A program made the position numbers and the translations under genes. Positions 1 to 9,400 of a stretch of DNA of 64,000 nucleotides are shown piece by piece. Positions within the stretch are counted from its first letter, which is position 1, and each line of letters opens with the position of its first letter. Under the pieces are notes generated by a model, which was not told the origin of the DNA, did not search any database, and saw nothing but the letters and a program-made list of their open reading frames with translations. The DNA comes from Rheum nobile (taxonomy: Eukaryota; Streptophyta; Magnoliopsida; Caryophyllales; Polygonaceae): NCBI GenBank assembly GCA_027886185.1, contig WOAB01000568.1, positions 5,588,501 to 5,652,500 on the forward strand. The letters run 5' to 3'.

Positions 1-119
1 TCTGGAACCGAGGAAGTTACTTAGGAAACATGGGAGATCGAGGTTGATATGTATTCTCGTTTCCTTGAGCTATTTTCGGCCTAGTTTCGGGGTCCAAACT
101 TTTTTTAAGAGGGTAGTAT
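1..119 (+). pseudogene. 3' end of a Ty3/gypsy polyprotein (integrase C-terminus)
   Basis: Frame 1 reads through a TAG stop at base 22 into residues ETWEIEVDM and then FLELFSA before a stop at 82. The 'ATWE-E-DM-..-LF' ending is the usual last segment of chromovirus polyproteins of the Tekay/Del type, and it sits directly before an LTR start, as expected. Only the last ~27 codons are in the window. The internal stop falls where most copies have a sense codon, so this copy is probably dead. Clade is inferred from this short motif only. Confidence 0.6.
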
Positions 120-1900
120 TGTAATAACCCTCATCTTTATATAAGGGTATGAATATACTTTTATTTTTAAATAAAGAGTATGATATTTATTACATTATTC
201 CAAATGGGAATGGATTAAAAATATTCTTACCCTAAGTATGTTACATTTTAAGTCATGGTTTATTTAAATTTATCTTAACATTATGTTAATTTTAATTTAA
301 ATAAACTTATTAATTTAACTTACATTATTTAAGTTGAGATTAACAATATGTTAATTAAGATTCAAATATGGTTAAATTTATTAGAAAATGTAACTTAAGC
401 TTCGAACTAACCTAATTTAATTTTTTACTATCATCTTAAATTTGGTTAAAATGTATATATAGATTTAGGATAATATTTAAAATAAGTTTGAGCAATTTTT
501 GTAATTTTCAAATTTTAAAATAGGGGTATTTTTGCCAAAACTTGAAAAGTTGGGCAAAAATATGTAATTAAGCCAAAAAAGGGGGTGACCGTGAACATTA
601 GCTGTCTTCTTCAACCTTGAACACGCACCTCGGAGCTCCATTTTAATGCGGATTTCGTACCCGATTTTGGCTCAATACCTCAAATTGATTCATGGACTTT
701 GTAGATAGATGTATTTAGTCCATAATCCCCCAAAAACGGGAACCTTATCGTCCCTAACTGGTCGAATTTTTTCGTTTAAGTAAAACACGTCGTTTTTTAT
801 GCATTTTGGATACTTTGCAAAATTCAGCTTTATCCTGAATCCATTGAAGCCGGATTTTGTGGGATCTTAAAGGCCTTGTTATGGGCTTCAATTCTACAAT
901 AAATACGACCCCAACCCTCGACTAATTCCCATCCAATTTCATTCAATTCCAAACGTTAGGGTTTATGGAATTTTAGAAATTTCCAGTTGTTCTTGGGTGA
1001 AATTTCCCCACATCAGAGCATCTCCACTTACGATTCCGATTTCTAAATCTCATTCTTGAAGTCACGAACCCAACCCCGCCGACCCCGACCCATTTGGTGC
1101 CCCGACGAGCCCGAATTGAACTGATTTGTCTCGGTGTGTTTCGCCGTCTGTTTTCGGTAATTTTCGAATTGCATTTTTTGTAATTTTTTAGTTTAATCTT
1201 AATTAGTTGACTAATTGGGATTAATTATTGATAATTTGAGTTTATTTAATTTTATTGATATTAAAACTAAATTAAGTATGTTGAGACTCACTTAGCGAGA
1301 TCTCAATTGCGGGGTCATAATGGATATAAGGTGATGTGTGCGTTATTCAGTTACGATCTTTACTAAGATCAAATAATTAAAGACTTCAGTCACTCTACTA
1401 ATTTGAGAATATCCTTAAGAACACTAAAGTTTTGTTTCAAATCTAAAGATACTAGTTCTTAAGTACTAAGCCTATCAAACATGGACCAAAGTAAAACTTC
1501 ACATTAGTGAGTGAATATGGGTGTAAAAATACCCCATGTAATGCTTGTTTTAGGAGGAAGTGGTTTTGGTCTTGAGAGGCCATCCTATGCCGGGAAAAGT
1601 AGGGGAAATAGTGGACCCTACCTTTAGCTAGTTGGCTAAAGAGTTGGGTGAGGTGAGACCCCCACGTGTGCCACCATGTTGTTTAAACGGCTAGAGCTCG
1701 ATCTCGTGACACATGTGATGTGGTGTGGCATCCTTTTACGAATTTGCTATTTTATTTTGCACATAAAAGGATCAATCAGATTAAGAATTAGTATTATAAA
1801 TTATTCTTTTGTGACTTGCTAAATTTTATAAAATGTTTAAAAACCAGGTTTTTGTTTCCTAAACTTCAGGAACAATAAATAAAATTGCTTTGATTGTCGG
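120..1900 (+). repeat. 3' LTR of the gypsy element (right edge approximate)
   Basis: The LTR begins TGTAATAACCC immediately after the polyprotein end, as Tekay-type LTRs commonly do. The stretch is AT-rich with no coding sequence. Around 890-960 it has a possible transcription-start region (CAATAAATACGACC then a 'ttagggttt' leader). No second LTR copy lies in the window, so the right boundary cannot be fixed; I place it near 1.85-1.95 kb where the composition changes. Confidence 0.5.
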
Positions 1901-2829
1901 GTTGTTGCAGCAGTTGAGTAGATTGTGGACGATCTTCATCGCCATCTTTCTTCTCAAGGAAATGCTCATCTTATTCTTCAAGACACAACACAAAAGCATA
2001 TCTCCATTTTATTTTATCCAACACAAGCAAATCCACCCTTCTTATCAGTCGAGTTCCAACTCGATCCCTTCTCTTCTTTTCAAATATGCATTGATGAGAC
2101 TTGTAGCAAGTTTGGGAGATTACACCATTTTGTACATGCACTAGTGTTAAAGCGATTTTGCTATAAGGTAGTGATTTCTACCACGACAATGCTTTCAACA
2201 ATAAATTATCGGTCCATATTTCAATCTTCATTCATCAACTTTGTTCGCGCACTTATCTTTGTCTTATAAAAAAAAATCAAAGGGATGATCTCTCTTTGGA
2301 AGAAATTAAAATGAAGATTAAACAGAGGAGGATAGGCGTGGTTTGAATATGGGTAGATATTAGAGAAGATGAGTCGTAAGAGTGCCGCCAATGAGGGATA
2401 AATGATCGAGAAATTGAAAAGAAAAACTCAAAACGTTTCTTCTATGTAATCAAAGGGATTACAAGGGATTATTTCTCTTTGAAAGAGGAATGAATATCAA
2501 ACGGAGGAGGATCGACACGGTCTGAATTTGAGCGGAATTAGAGAAGATGAGGTGGAAAAGCACCGACAACGAGAAATAAATCCGTAGCTCTTAAGAAGAC
2601 GAGGTGAAGAAGCACAATCATTGAAAAAGATGAGCGAAATATGAATAATTTGTTTATGACTAAGTTCTTTATCAGTTCCATCCTCAATATGATTTACTTT
2701 GGCGGTGAAACGGAAAAGTTTGGAGAAGACAAAGGTATTTTGTAGAAGTGAAACTTTGGGGAGGGGAGGAGGCCATAATGCGTGTTGTGGAATAGAGTTA
2801 GGAGGGAATAATCAATAAAAATAACACGT
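1901..2829. other. Unassigned spacer with a diverged ~180-bp tandem duplication
   Basis: Two overlapping ORFs of 84 and 114 codons lie at 1890-2269 (+); neither resembles a family I know and both are probably chance. From about 2270 to 2570 a segment containing 'tctctttg(g/a)aaga...aaacggaggagga...agagaagatgag' occurs twice at ~180-bp spacing with many differences. I see no gene. Confidence 0.4.
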
Positions 2830-2960
2830 TTACTTTTTAGCGCATAGGCATTTTTACTGTTTAACGCATAGGCTCCACACGTTACGTGAAGTGTCTCCAA
2901 AGAAAGAGGTCCATACTTAACGTGAAGAGATTGTCTCCACGTTAAGTAGACCTCTTTTTT
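2830..2960 (+). repeat. Left terminal inverted repeat and subterminal palindromes of the MULE
   Basis: Two 'cgcatagg' motifs (about 2840 and 2865) are followed by CACACGTTACGTG at about 2876 and by two related half-palindromes with the core ACGTTAAG or CTTAACGT up to 2950. The reverse complement of this block matches the right end at 12301-12378. Such subterminal repeats are typical transposase binding regions; that role here is inferred. Confidence 0.65.
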
Positions 2961-3468
2961 TTGATTAAGTAACGTTATACGAAGTATATCGGTCTTATTC
3001 GCTTAGTATTGAGTTTTACAATAAGATTGAAGTTACGATCGTATTGAGTCATTTACATTTGCTTATTTCGGTCTTCTGCCCTTCCAATGTAAAGTTCTCG
3101 ATCGAGCCACCGGGCCGCTTCATATGATATCTCTGGTTTAGCGTTTGAGTTTTACAATTCTCTTATTAGGGGAGGGCTACCCCCATTCTGTAGCCCAACT
3201 TGTATTAATCTTTATAAGAACAATACAAAATGATCATCAACATAGAAGACAATACAAATTGTTCATAACCAAAATTGACTACAACCACATTTAGCACACA
3301 ATACAGAAAACAATACAAATTGATCATAAACTTAGAAAAAATTAGAGAAAATATATGACACTGCTTTAGCGTTTGAAAAAATTAGGGTAGTCTCTGGTGA
3401 ACGTTCGCTTCATATGATATCTCTGTTTTGCTAAATTTGCTTGCTCTTTATAAAAGATACGACATTAA
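2961..3468. other. AT-rich interior spacer of the MULE
   Basis: No ORF or RNA gene seen. Contains several loose repeats of 'aacaatacaaa(t/a)tg(a/t)tcataa' between 3220 and 3340, and two copies of 'cttcatatgatatctctg' (3118 and 3409). Confidence 0.4.
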
Positions 3469-3771
3469 TCACCTACGATGTACATCATTTAATAGATTGA
3501 AGTTATACCTACGAATGTTATCAAGATCTTTAACAAGTTCTTGATTTTCCTTAACAAGATCTTGTTTTTCCTGCCATTGTTGTCGAATAACCGCATGTGT
3601 CCTGTCCTCGTACATTGGATCAATCCACTCCCTGAAATGACACCCCACTTCTGGGCATCCCCAATACCTCCTTCTATAGTTCCACTATAAATCCCAAGTT
3701 CAGACAACGGCTTTCAAATTACAATAGCATAGCCTATCTGCGTTTGTTGATGATTTGGATGAAGATGACAT
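3469..3771 (-). pseudogene. GRF-type zinc-finger protein, broken by two stop codons
   Basis: On the minus strand an ATG at 3771 opens a 101-codon frame ending with TGA at 3469-3471. It holds the plant GRF-type zinc-finger pattern: CYCNLKAVV, then TW, N-Y-RRRYWGCP, then CHFREWIDP, giving C-x-C ... C ... C spacing as in that family, followed by a charged helix-like tail (QQWQEKQDLVKENQELVKDL). Two in-frame stops interrupt the domain, one after AVV and one four residues later. These proteins are often found in or near plant transposons and their biochemical role is generally unknown. The name refers to the G-R-F zinc-binding motif, not to growth-regulating factor. The domain is short but distinctive. 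Confidence 0.65.
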
Positions 3772-4799
3772 TATTTGTTGTAGTGTTTGGTTTCTTACAA
3801 ATATTATAAATCCATTAATATCAAAAATTAAGGTTACTAAATCGATAGAAACTGGAAGAAGAAGCTTACCCAAAAGTGTATATGTAGGCGCCGCTTGTGT
3901 TGGAATTGTTATAGTGAACAAACAACCCTAATGCTTCTTATATAGTGAAAAGGCAATGTGTTTGACAACTAATAATCAACTGGGAAAAAAAGGAGAAATC
4001 TGATTGACAAATCTTTGACACATAATAACCAGCTATTGTATATAGTTGTATACCCTAAATCCTAAACCCTAAACCCTGTTCAATCTGTATCACCACGTTA
4101 TGTGTGCGCACCTTGTTCAATCTGAATTCACGTGATGGACAAGGACAACATCACCATTGTACAATACATGTATATTTAAAGACTTTAAAAAACTAAACAC
4201 AAAACCCCCCTAAACCCTAAACCCTAAAACCTAAACCCTTAAAGTCTTTTAGGTAAAAAGAATCACCACGTTACGTGTGGTAGATGCTCACACGTAATGT
4301 GTGGGGTCACCTCACACGTAACGTGGGGATACGGTTGGTGTAAAATGCATTGAATTAACCGTCTTGTCCCCACCTAACTGAATTAATGGTCATATCTTCA
4401 TCTTCCCCGGCTAAGCTCCAATTTCGAGCCTAAACCCTTAATTTGAAACACTCTAAAAAATTTGTGTTTTACACTCTCAATTTTTTTTTAAAAATGGACA
4501 ATATGAACAACAATGATTAATGGAACAACAATGTTGAAGATGATCCACTTCCAAATGAGATAATTTCCGTTATTTAAAGTTAAAGTTTTCATATTTTGTT
4601 TGGGACATGTTCAAAGTTTTGATCTTTAGTTGTTGAAAACAATACATGATATCTGTTGTTTAGGTGTTAGAAACCAAGTTCATGCTAGATTTTCAAAGTT
4701 TTGAACTTGATATTTGTTGTTTAGGTATTAGAAACCAAGTTTTACATGCTAGATTTTGAGGGATACATGTGTAAGAAAGCAAGATCCACATTACATTGA
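3772..4799. other. MULE interior: palindromes, short telomere-like tracts, duplicated segment
   Basis: Contains CACGTTATGTG (4093), a cluster of CACGTTACGTG-type sites at 4265-4335, two short runs of 'ccctaaa' (4048-4078 and 4206-4240), and a ~65-bp direct duplication with 'ttgttgtttaggt(g/a)ttagaaaccaagtt' (4650 and 4715). An ATG at 4494 opens a short acidic/Asn-rich frame (MDNMNNND then stop, then EDDPLPNE) that may be the first codons of the lost transposase; this is a guess. Confidence 0.4.
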
Positions 4800-4980
4800 A
4801 GAACAGTTTCACACGTTATGCCCTAAACATGTCCACACATAACGTATGAAACATGTCCACACATAACGTGTGAAACATGTGCCAGATTGTGGTTTCACAC
4901 GTTACGTGTGGACATGTTTCATACGTTATGTGTGAAACATGTCAACACGTAACGTGTGAAACATGTGCCATATTGTGGTT
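4800..4980. repeat. Cluster of CACACGTTACGTGTG palindromes
   Basis: At least seven near-copies of the 15-base palindrome (CACACGTTACGTGTG or variants with ACGTAAC or ATAACGT cores) are packed in 180 bp, separated by 'gaaacatgt(c/g)(c/a)'. The ORF of 118 codons that crosses it is only a translation of this repeat. The same palindrome recurs near both ends of the MULE and at 11626-11665. Confidence 0.75.
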
Positions 4981-5227
4981 TCTGGCGGTTTTCCGTGCCT
5001 TCTGTAAAAGGGCACGGTTTAGGGCACGATTTAGCAATTGTACAACATCATGCATGACATACAAAAAAACGGTATGGAAGGAAGAACAGTGGTGTAACAG
5101 TTCTTCTATGAGTGCAATGAGAAGGGATACTGACAGGTTTGTGCATTATGTTTTTAAATTTAACTGGTTATTTGAACTTAGACTTTTACAACAACATACT
5201 GACTTCGAATTCTTGATTATAATACAG

Positions 5228-5883
5228 GGTTGAAGGGGCTCATTCGAGTCTTAAAAGCTTCTTCACTAGCAATGATGACAAACTTTGCACTGTATTCGAT
5301 CAATATGATGCACGGTTGCGCATTCATATTAATGAGATAAGGGGGGCCTTGAATGAGAGCATAGAAAAGCGATTTACGCTGATAACCAACTCACATCTTT
5401 TCTGCAAGCTGTACTACAAGGTCTCTACGATTGCACTAGCACGGTTGATTGAGGAATACAAGAAAGGCAAAGATCCATTGTGGAACACTATATGCAGATG
5501 CCAGATGAGGGTCAGAGATGGCTTGCCTTGCGTGCATGACATGGCGCGGAATGTGATGAACCAGGAGCCAATTGAACCTAGCTCATTGCATCCGTTCTAG
5601 AGGCAATTGACCTTGTCAGAAGTGCGGACAGAAGAAGAAGAAGAAGCCACATAACGTAGAGTGAATAGGTCGTTGCTTGAAGAATTTGCTGCAAGCGTCT
5701 TTCCCACATTGCCAGTACATGATCAACACAGAGCTGTCTCTGCACTAACAAGTATAGCACATCCAGAGCAGACTACTCTATAAGAGCCAGCTAAAGTTAG
5801 GCATAAGGGCCGGCCTCAAGGAGCTCTAAACATTCCCACCAAAAGACAACTGTCAGCATGGGAGTACACTGATGCCTTCGAAC
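5228..5883 (+). pseudogene. MULE/FAR1-type transposase, C-terminal part
   Basis: After a splice-acceptor-like 'acag' the frame reads VEGAHSSLKSFF, the conserved segment after the catalytic domain of MULE and FAR1-like transposases. It is followed by a SWIM-type zinc finger (CRCQMRVRDGLPCVHDM: C-x-C...C-x-H) and a 'KGRPQG' basic stretch near 5800 typical of the C-terminal tail. Stops occur at about 5598, 5653 and 5781. The catalytic DDE region upstream is missing or unrecognisable; about 250 bp upstream is filled with palindromic repeats instead. The protein would have bound element ends and catalysed cut-and-paste transposition in the nucleus. It cannot be active now. Confidence 0.7.
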
Positions 5884-7712
5884 TCCAACCACGCCTACAA
5901 TGGATTCAATCAGTCATAGAGAGTCGCCAAGGATACGTGTCGCAGCGCGAACGCTACGCACCGCGAGCAAATCCTAACGACTACGACAGCGGCTCCGATC
6001 GTGACAATGATCTTCACGGTGAGTATTCCGAGCCTTATGACTTCAATGACAGATATGCCTCCAGACAAGTTCAACGTGATGAACCACCCTTCGCGCCATG
6101 AGACAATAGAGCGTGAGAAGCTACTACACCGCGATGACCAAGTCGACGCCCACGGCACGAAGAACCTCGCTTGAGGACACCTGCCCCGACACCCATACCG
6201 TTCGACGTCCGCGACCACCTTGGCCACCAGAGTGCGCGCACACCGCGATATAGCTCCGATGGCTATGGTTCCACGATGCCGATGATCCATGATGCCTTTG
6301 AGGACTTCGACGATGAGGAATTCGAAGATTGAGGTATGATAGATCCTGGTTCTTATCACCCCCCTCTTGGTGATGCTATTGAGTTGCAGGATCGACCCGC
6401 GGACTGGGTTCCGCCACCACGGCTCCAGGCCCTACCACCTTAACATTTAAGGGGCCACATGGAACGTGACACACGCGGCCAACGCTACGAGGACATGCCG
6501 CGCGACTATCGTCACCGCGATGAGGGAGATGCCCAACTGCGACGCCGATGCCACGACGATGCCAACGCACTCCTTGGTGCGTTCGCCCCTCGCAATGTCC
6601 AAGAAGACCGCGATATTCCCCACTTAGGCTGCGCTCCACATCCTGCAGCGCGCCCTTACATGGAAGCCCAGTATGCTGCCGCGCGGCCCTACGCGCCCCA
6701 ACAATCCCTGATCGCGCCCCGCTACCAACGCCATGAAGTGAAGGTAAAAATCGAGCACTTTTTTGGTGAATATGATCCCGCTCTTTTTCTTGAATGGGTA
6801 CAGGCCACAGAATACACGTTGAGGTATTGCCACGTGCCGCTAGAAGAACATGTCGACGCGGCCATCCTACATTTCCGCGACGCGGCGCGCGTATAGTGGC
6901 ACCGGTTCGTGGATGATCGCGTTTGCCGACATCTGGCGCCCATCACACAGTGGCACCAGCTTGTCTATGTGATGACAAAGAAGTATGTTCCAGCCGATTA
7001 CAGGAACCAAATGAGGATGGAGATTGCCATGGCTCGCCAAGGCACTAAGACGCCTCTCGAGTTCTTTTCTCAGTTGGAAGACATGTACTACAAGGCAAGC
7101 ATTACCGTCGCCCCATCTACGCTAAGAAACAAGTTTTTGAGTGGCTTGAACACACCCATCCGCGACCAACTTGAGATCTTGCCCATTAAAGACCTCAACA
7201 CATTGACATACACGGCGATGCAGGTCCACAACCAGCTCAACCGCCGCAAGCAATCATCTTGGCAAACTCAAGGCCAACACAAGTATGACTCTAACACTAG
7301 TCCATCCCTTACTACTGATGTGTGTGCTCCAATCTCAGGGTCCACCGCGTACAACCAAGGCCGTGACGCCAAGATAGTGACGCCTAATTTCACGGCCTCT
7401 CGCACGACCGCGCCAAAGCCCCCCTTCCCAGGTAGAGACCGCGCACGTGACATTGAATGCTTCAAGTGTGGAGGGTGCGGCCACTACCAAAGGGATTGTC
7501 CAAACAAAAAGAAGGTCCTCTTCTCCACAATTGCCGCGGGATATGAGTCTTACAAGGAGGAGGAGACCCAGCTAGAGACAATTGAAGAAGGATTCCAAGA
7601 TGACACCGAGGAGGCCTACACGTGTGAGGCTGCCGCGCTCCATGCAGGCACACCATTGAGCCTCCTCACGCGGCGCATCCTCACCGTCAAGGAAGGCAGT
7701 CAGCCTTGTTGA
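5884..7712 (+). pseudogene. Ty3/gypsy gag of a deleted element inside the MULE
   Basis: The frame changes abruptly from the MULE transposase tail to an Arg/Asp/Tyr-rich gag-like N-terminus near 5890. A long frame then reads 'KVKIEHFFGEYDPALFLEWV', an equivalent of the 'KVKIPAFDGKCDPDVYLEW' segment in the gypsy element at 35-42 kb. A TAG at 6894-6896 interrupts it where the relative has Trp, and reading continues in the same frame through the gag core to a CCHC zinc knuckle (CFKCGGCGHYQRDC, about 7465). Earlier stops lie near 6100 and 6333. Gag would form the virus-like particle. No 5' LTR is seen before it. Confidence 0.75.
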
Positions 7713-8990
7713 CCAGTGCGAAAACCTCTTCCACACGCGTTGCTTAGTCAAGACCGCGTCCTTGAGTGTCATCATCGATGGAGGCAGTTGCTGCAACATC
7801 ATCAATGCAAAGGTGGTCAACCATCTCAGCCTGCCAACAACGCCTCACCCACAACCCTATGGCCTACAGTGGATTTCTTCGAGTTCTGGTAACACTGTAA
7901 CTCGACAATGTCTTATCTCTTTTTCCATTGGCCAATATTCAGACTCAGTCCTTTGTGATGTCATTGCAATGGATGCCACACATCTTTTGCTAGGGCGCCC
8001 ATGGCAATTCGACAGGCGCGTTCTTCACGATGGCTATTTAAACACTTACGTGTTTACTTACCATGGGAAGCGCGTCACCCTCTTACCCATGTCCCCCCAT
8101 GAGATTTTACAGGATCAGGTCGAGCGTGATCGACAAAAGGCTTTGGAAGTAGCAAAGAGCGCGTCAACACCGACGCGATCAACACTAGATCCTGGAGCTT
8201 CTTCCACCACCCAAGTCCCTAGCAGCAGGACATCGCGTACTTCCTTAGGGCAAGCAAGCGCCTCCAACCACAATGCGGATAATGATATAACGCGTTGCAG
8301 GGACATTGTAAGCGCCACATTGAGAAGTTGTTGTGTGCACCGTGTGCTTCTAACGCGGCCGAACTGTCATCCTTTCACCGGCCTGACATATTTGAGGATG
8401 ATCGACAACCTGTCGTACACTTTGAAGGACCATGAGCACACAACCACGGCCAACCGTGAAGAGCAAGTCCACGAGATTCGTCGCACAACACATTACGCGC
8501 CGATACACACCAGCGGCCGCTGTTGCATCATGTTCGAACCAGGGGACCACATGTGTCTGCACTTGCGCGTGTTGTGTTTTCACTCGAAGGGCACCCATAA
8601 GCTGGTCTCACACAGAGATCGATCATTCTGCGTTGTACAAACAATTGCAGATACAACTTCACCTCTTGAATTCGATGATGGTGAAGCGGGGACGCTTCAC
8701 AGCCAAGTGGGGGAGGGTGATGCGACCCTGCCATCCATGACAGCCACAGAGGAAGAAGAAGGGGCCGTGACGAGTTCGAGTGCCAACAACGCACATTGCT
8801 TCATCCCGTGCGTCAGCGCTAGCCAATGCAACCCAGAGAACGCGTTCTCCCTCAAGCGCCTCCAGCCAAGTCAGAGATCGTGTTCTCTCTCAAGATCCTC
8901 TCCACCATCATTGATCGCGATCTTTGATTATTTTTTATCTTTGAACATTATTATTTCCAGTGTTTTCTTTCGGGTGTGTGTTCTACGCGT
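7690..8990 (+). pseudogene. Gypsy protease joined directly to an integrase C-terminal remnant
   Basis: In a different frame from gag, residues ENLFHTRCLV and then SVIIDGGSCCNII form a retroviral-type aspartic protease (D-G-G replacing the usual D-S/T-G), followed by LLLGRPWQFDRRVLHDG. About 330 bases later comes RCCIMFEPGDHMCLHLRV, matching the 'FEPGDLVW-LRK' segment near the integrase C-terminus of the gypsy at 35-42 kb. Reverse transcriptase, RNase H and the integrase catalytic core are absent, so a deletion of about 3 kb has joined protease to the integrase tail. The element could not move without help in trans. Confidence 0.65.
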
Positions 8991-9400
8991 GTCGCGTGGG
9001 CTAGCCCATTAAGCGAGACTCGGCCCATCCGAGTCCCGCTACTCCTATAAAAGGCCATCTCATCCTTCTGTGTTAGGTTACGTTCATTTTTAATCAAAGC
9101 TTGAGTATCGAGAGCTAATTGTCTCCTCCCTTTTTATCGGACGTCACAAACCTAGTCTTTCTTCTCATCTCCATTCCTCCGCCGCCGACGCTACGGCCAC
9201 CCACTCGATCCAATCGAGTTTATCCTCCGCTGCCGACGCTACGGCTTTGCTCGCCTCTCGAGCCCATACCAACATCGTGCTTGCCTACTCACGCGAGACG
9301 ACAACCCCCGTGTTCCACCCATTATCCATCCTTGGAAACGACACGCGCGACTCACCACCAAGATCTCGATCCGGCACCCGAAGGCAAGAACGCATCACCT
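8930..9400 (+). repeat. Probable 3' LTR of the deleted gypsy element
   Basis: Non-coding, with a TATA box and a following leader, directly downstream of the integrase remnant. It contains two copies of 'gccgacgctacggc' 53 bp apart (9184 and 9232). No second LTR is present for comparison, so boundaries are approximate, and the last exon of the PMD gene on the other strand overlaps its right end. Confidence 0.45.
9046..9053 (+). promoter_or_regulatory. TATA box in the gypsy LTR
   Basis: TATAAAAG preceded by C-rich sequence and followed ~30 bp later by a plausible start region. Its position within the presumed LTR fits an LTR promoter firing rightward, into the antisense strand of the PMD gene. 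Confidence 0.4.

Noticed and set aside
4048..4240. Short (CCCTAAA)n tracts as an interstitial telomere
   Set aside because: Only two to four units each, interrupted; such short runs are common in plant promoters and elements. Likewise the 21710-21740 tract.
4877..5233. 118-codon Cys/His-rich ORF as a zinc-finger gene
   Set aside because: The Cys-rich part is a translation of the CACACGTTACGTGTG repeats.
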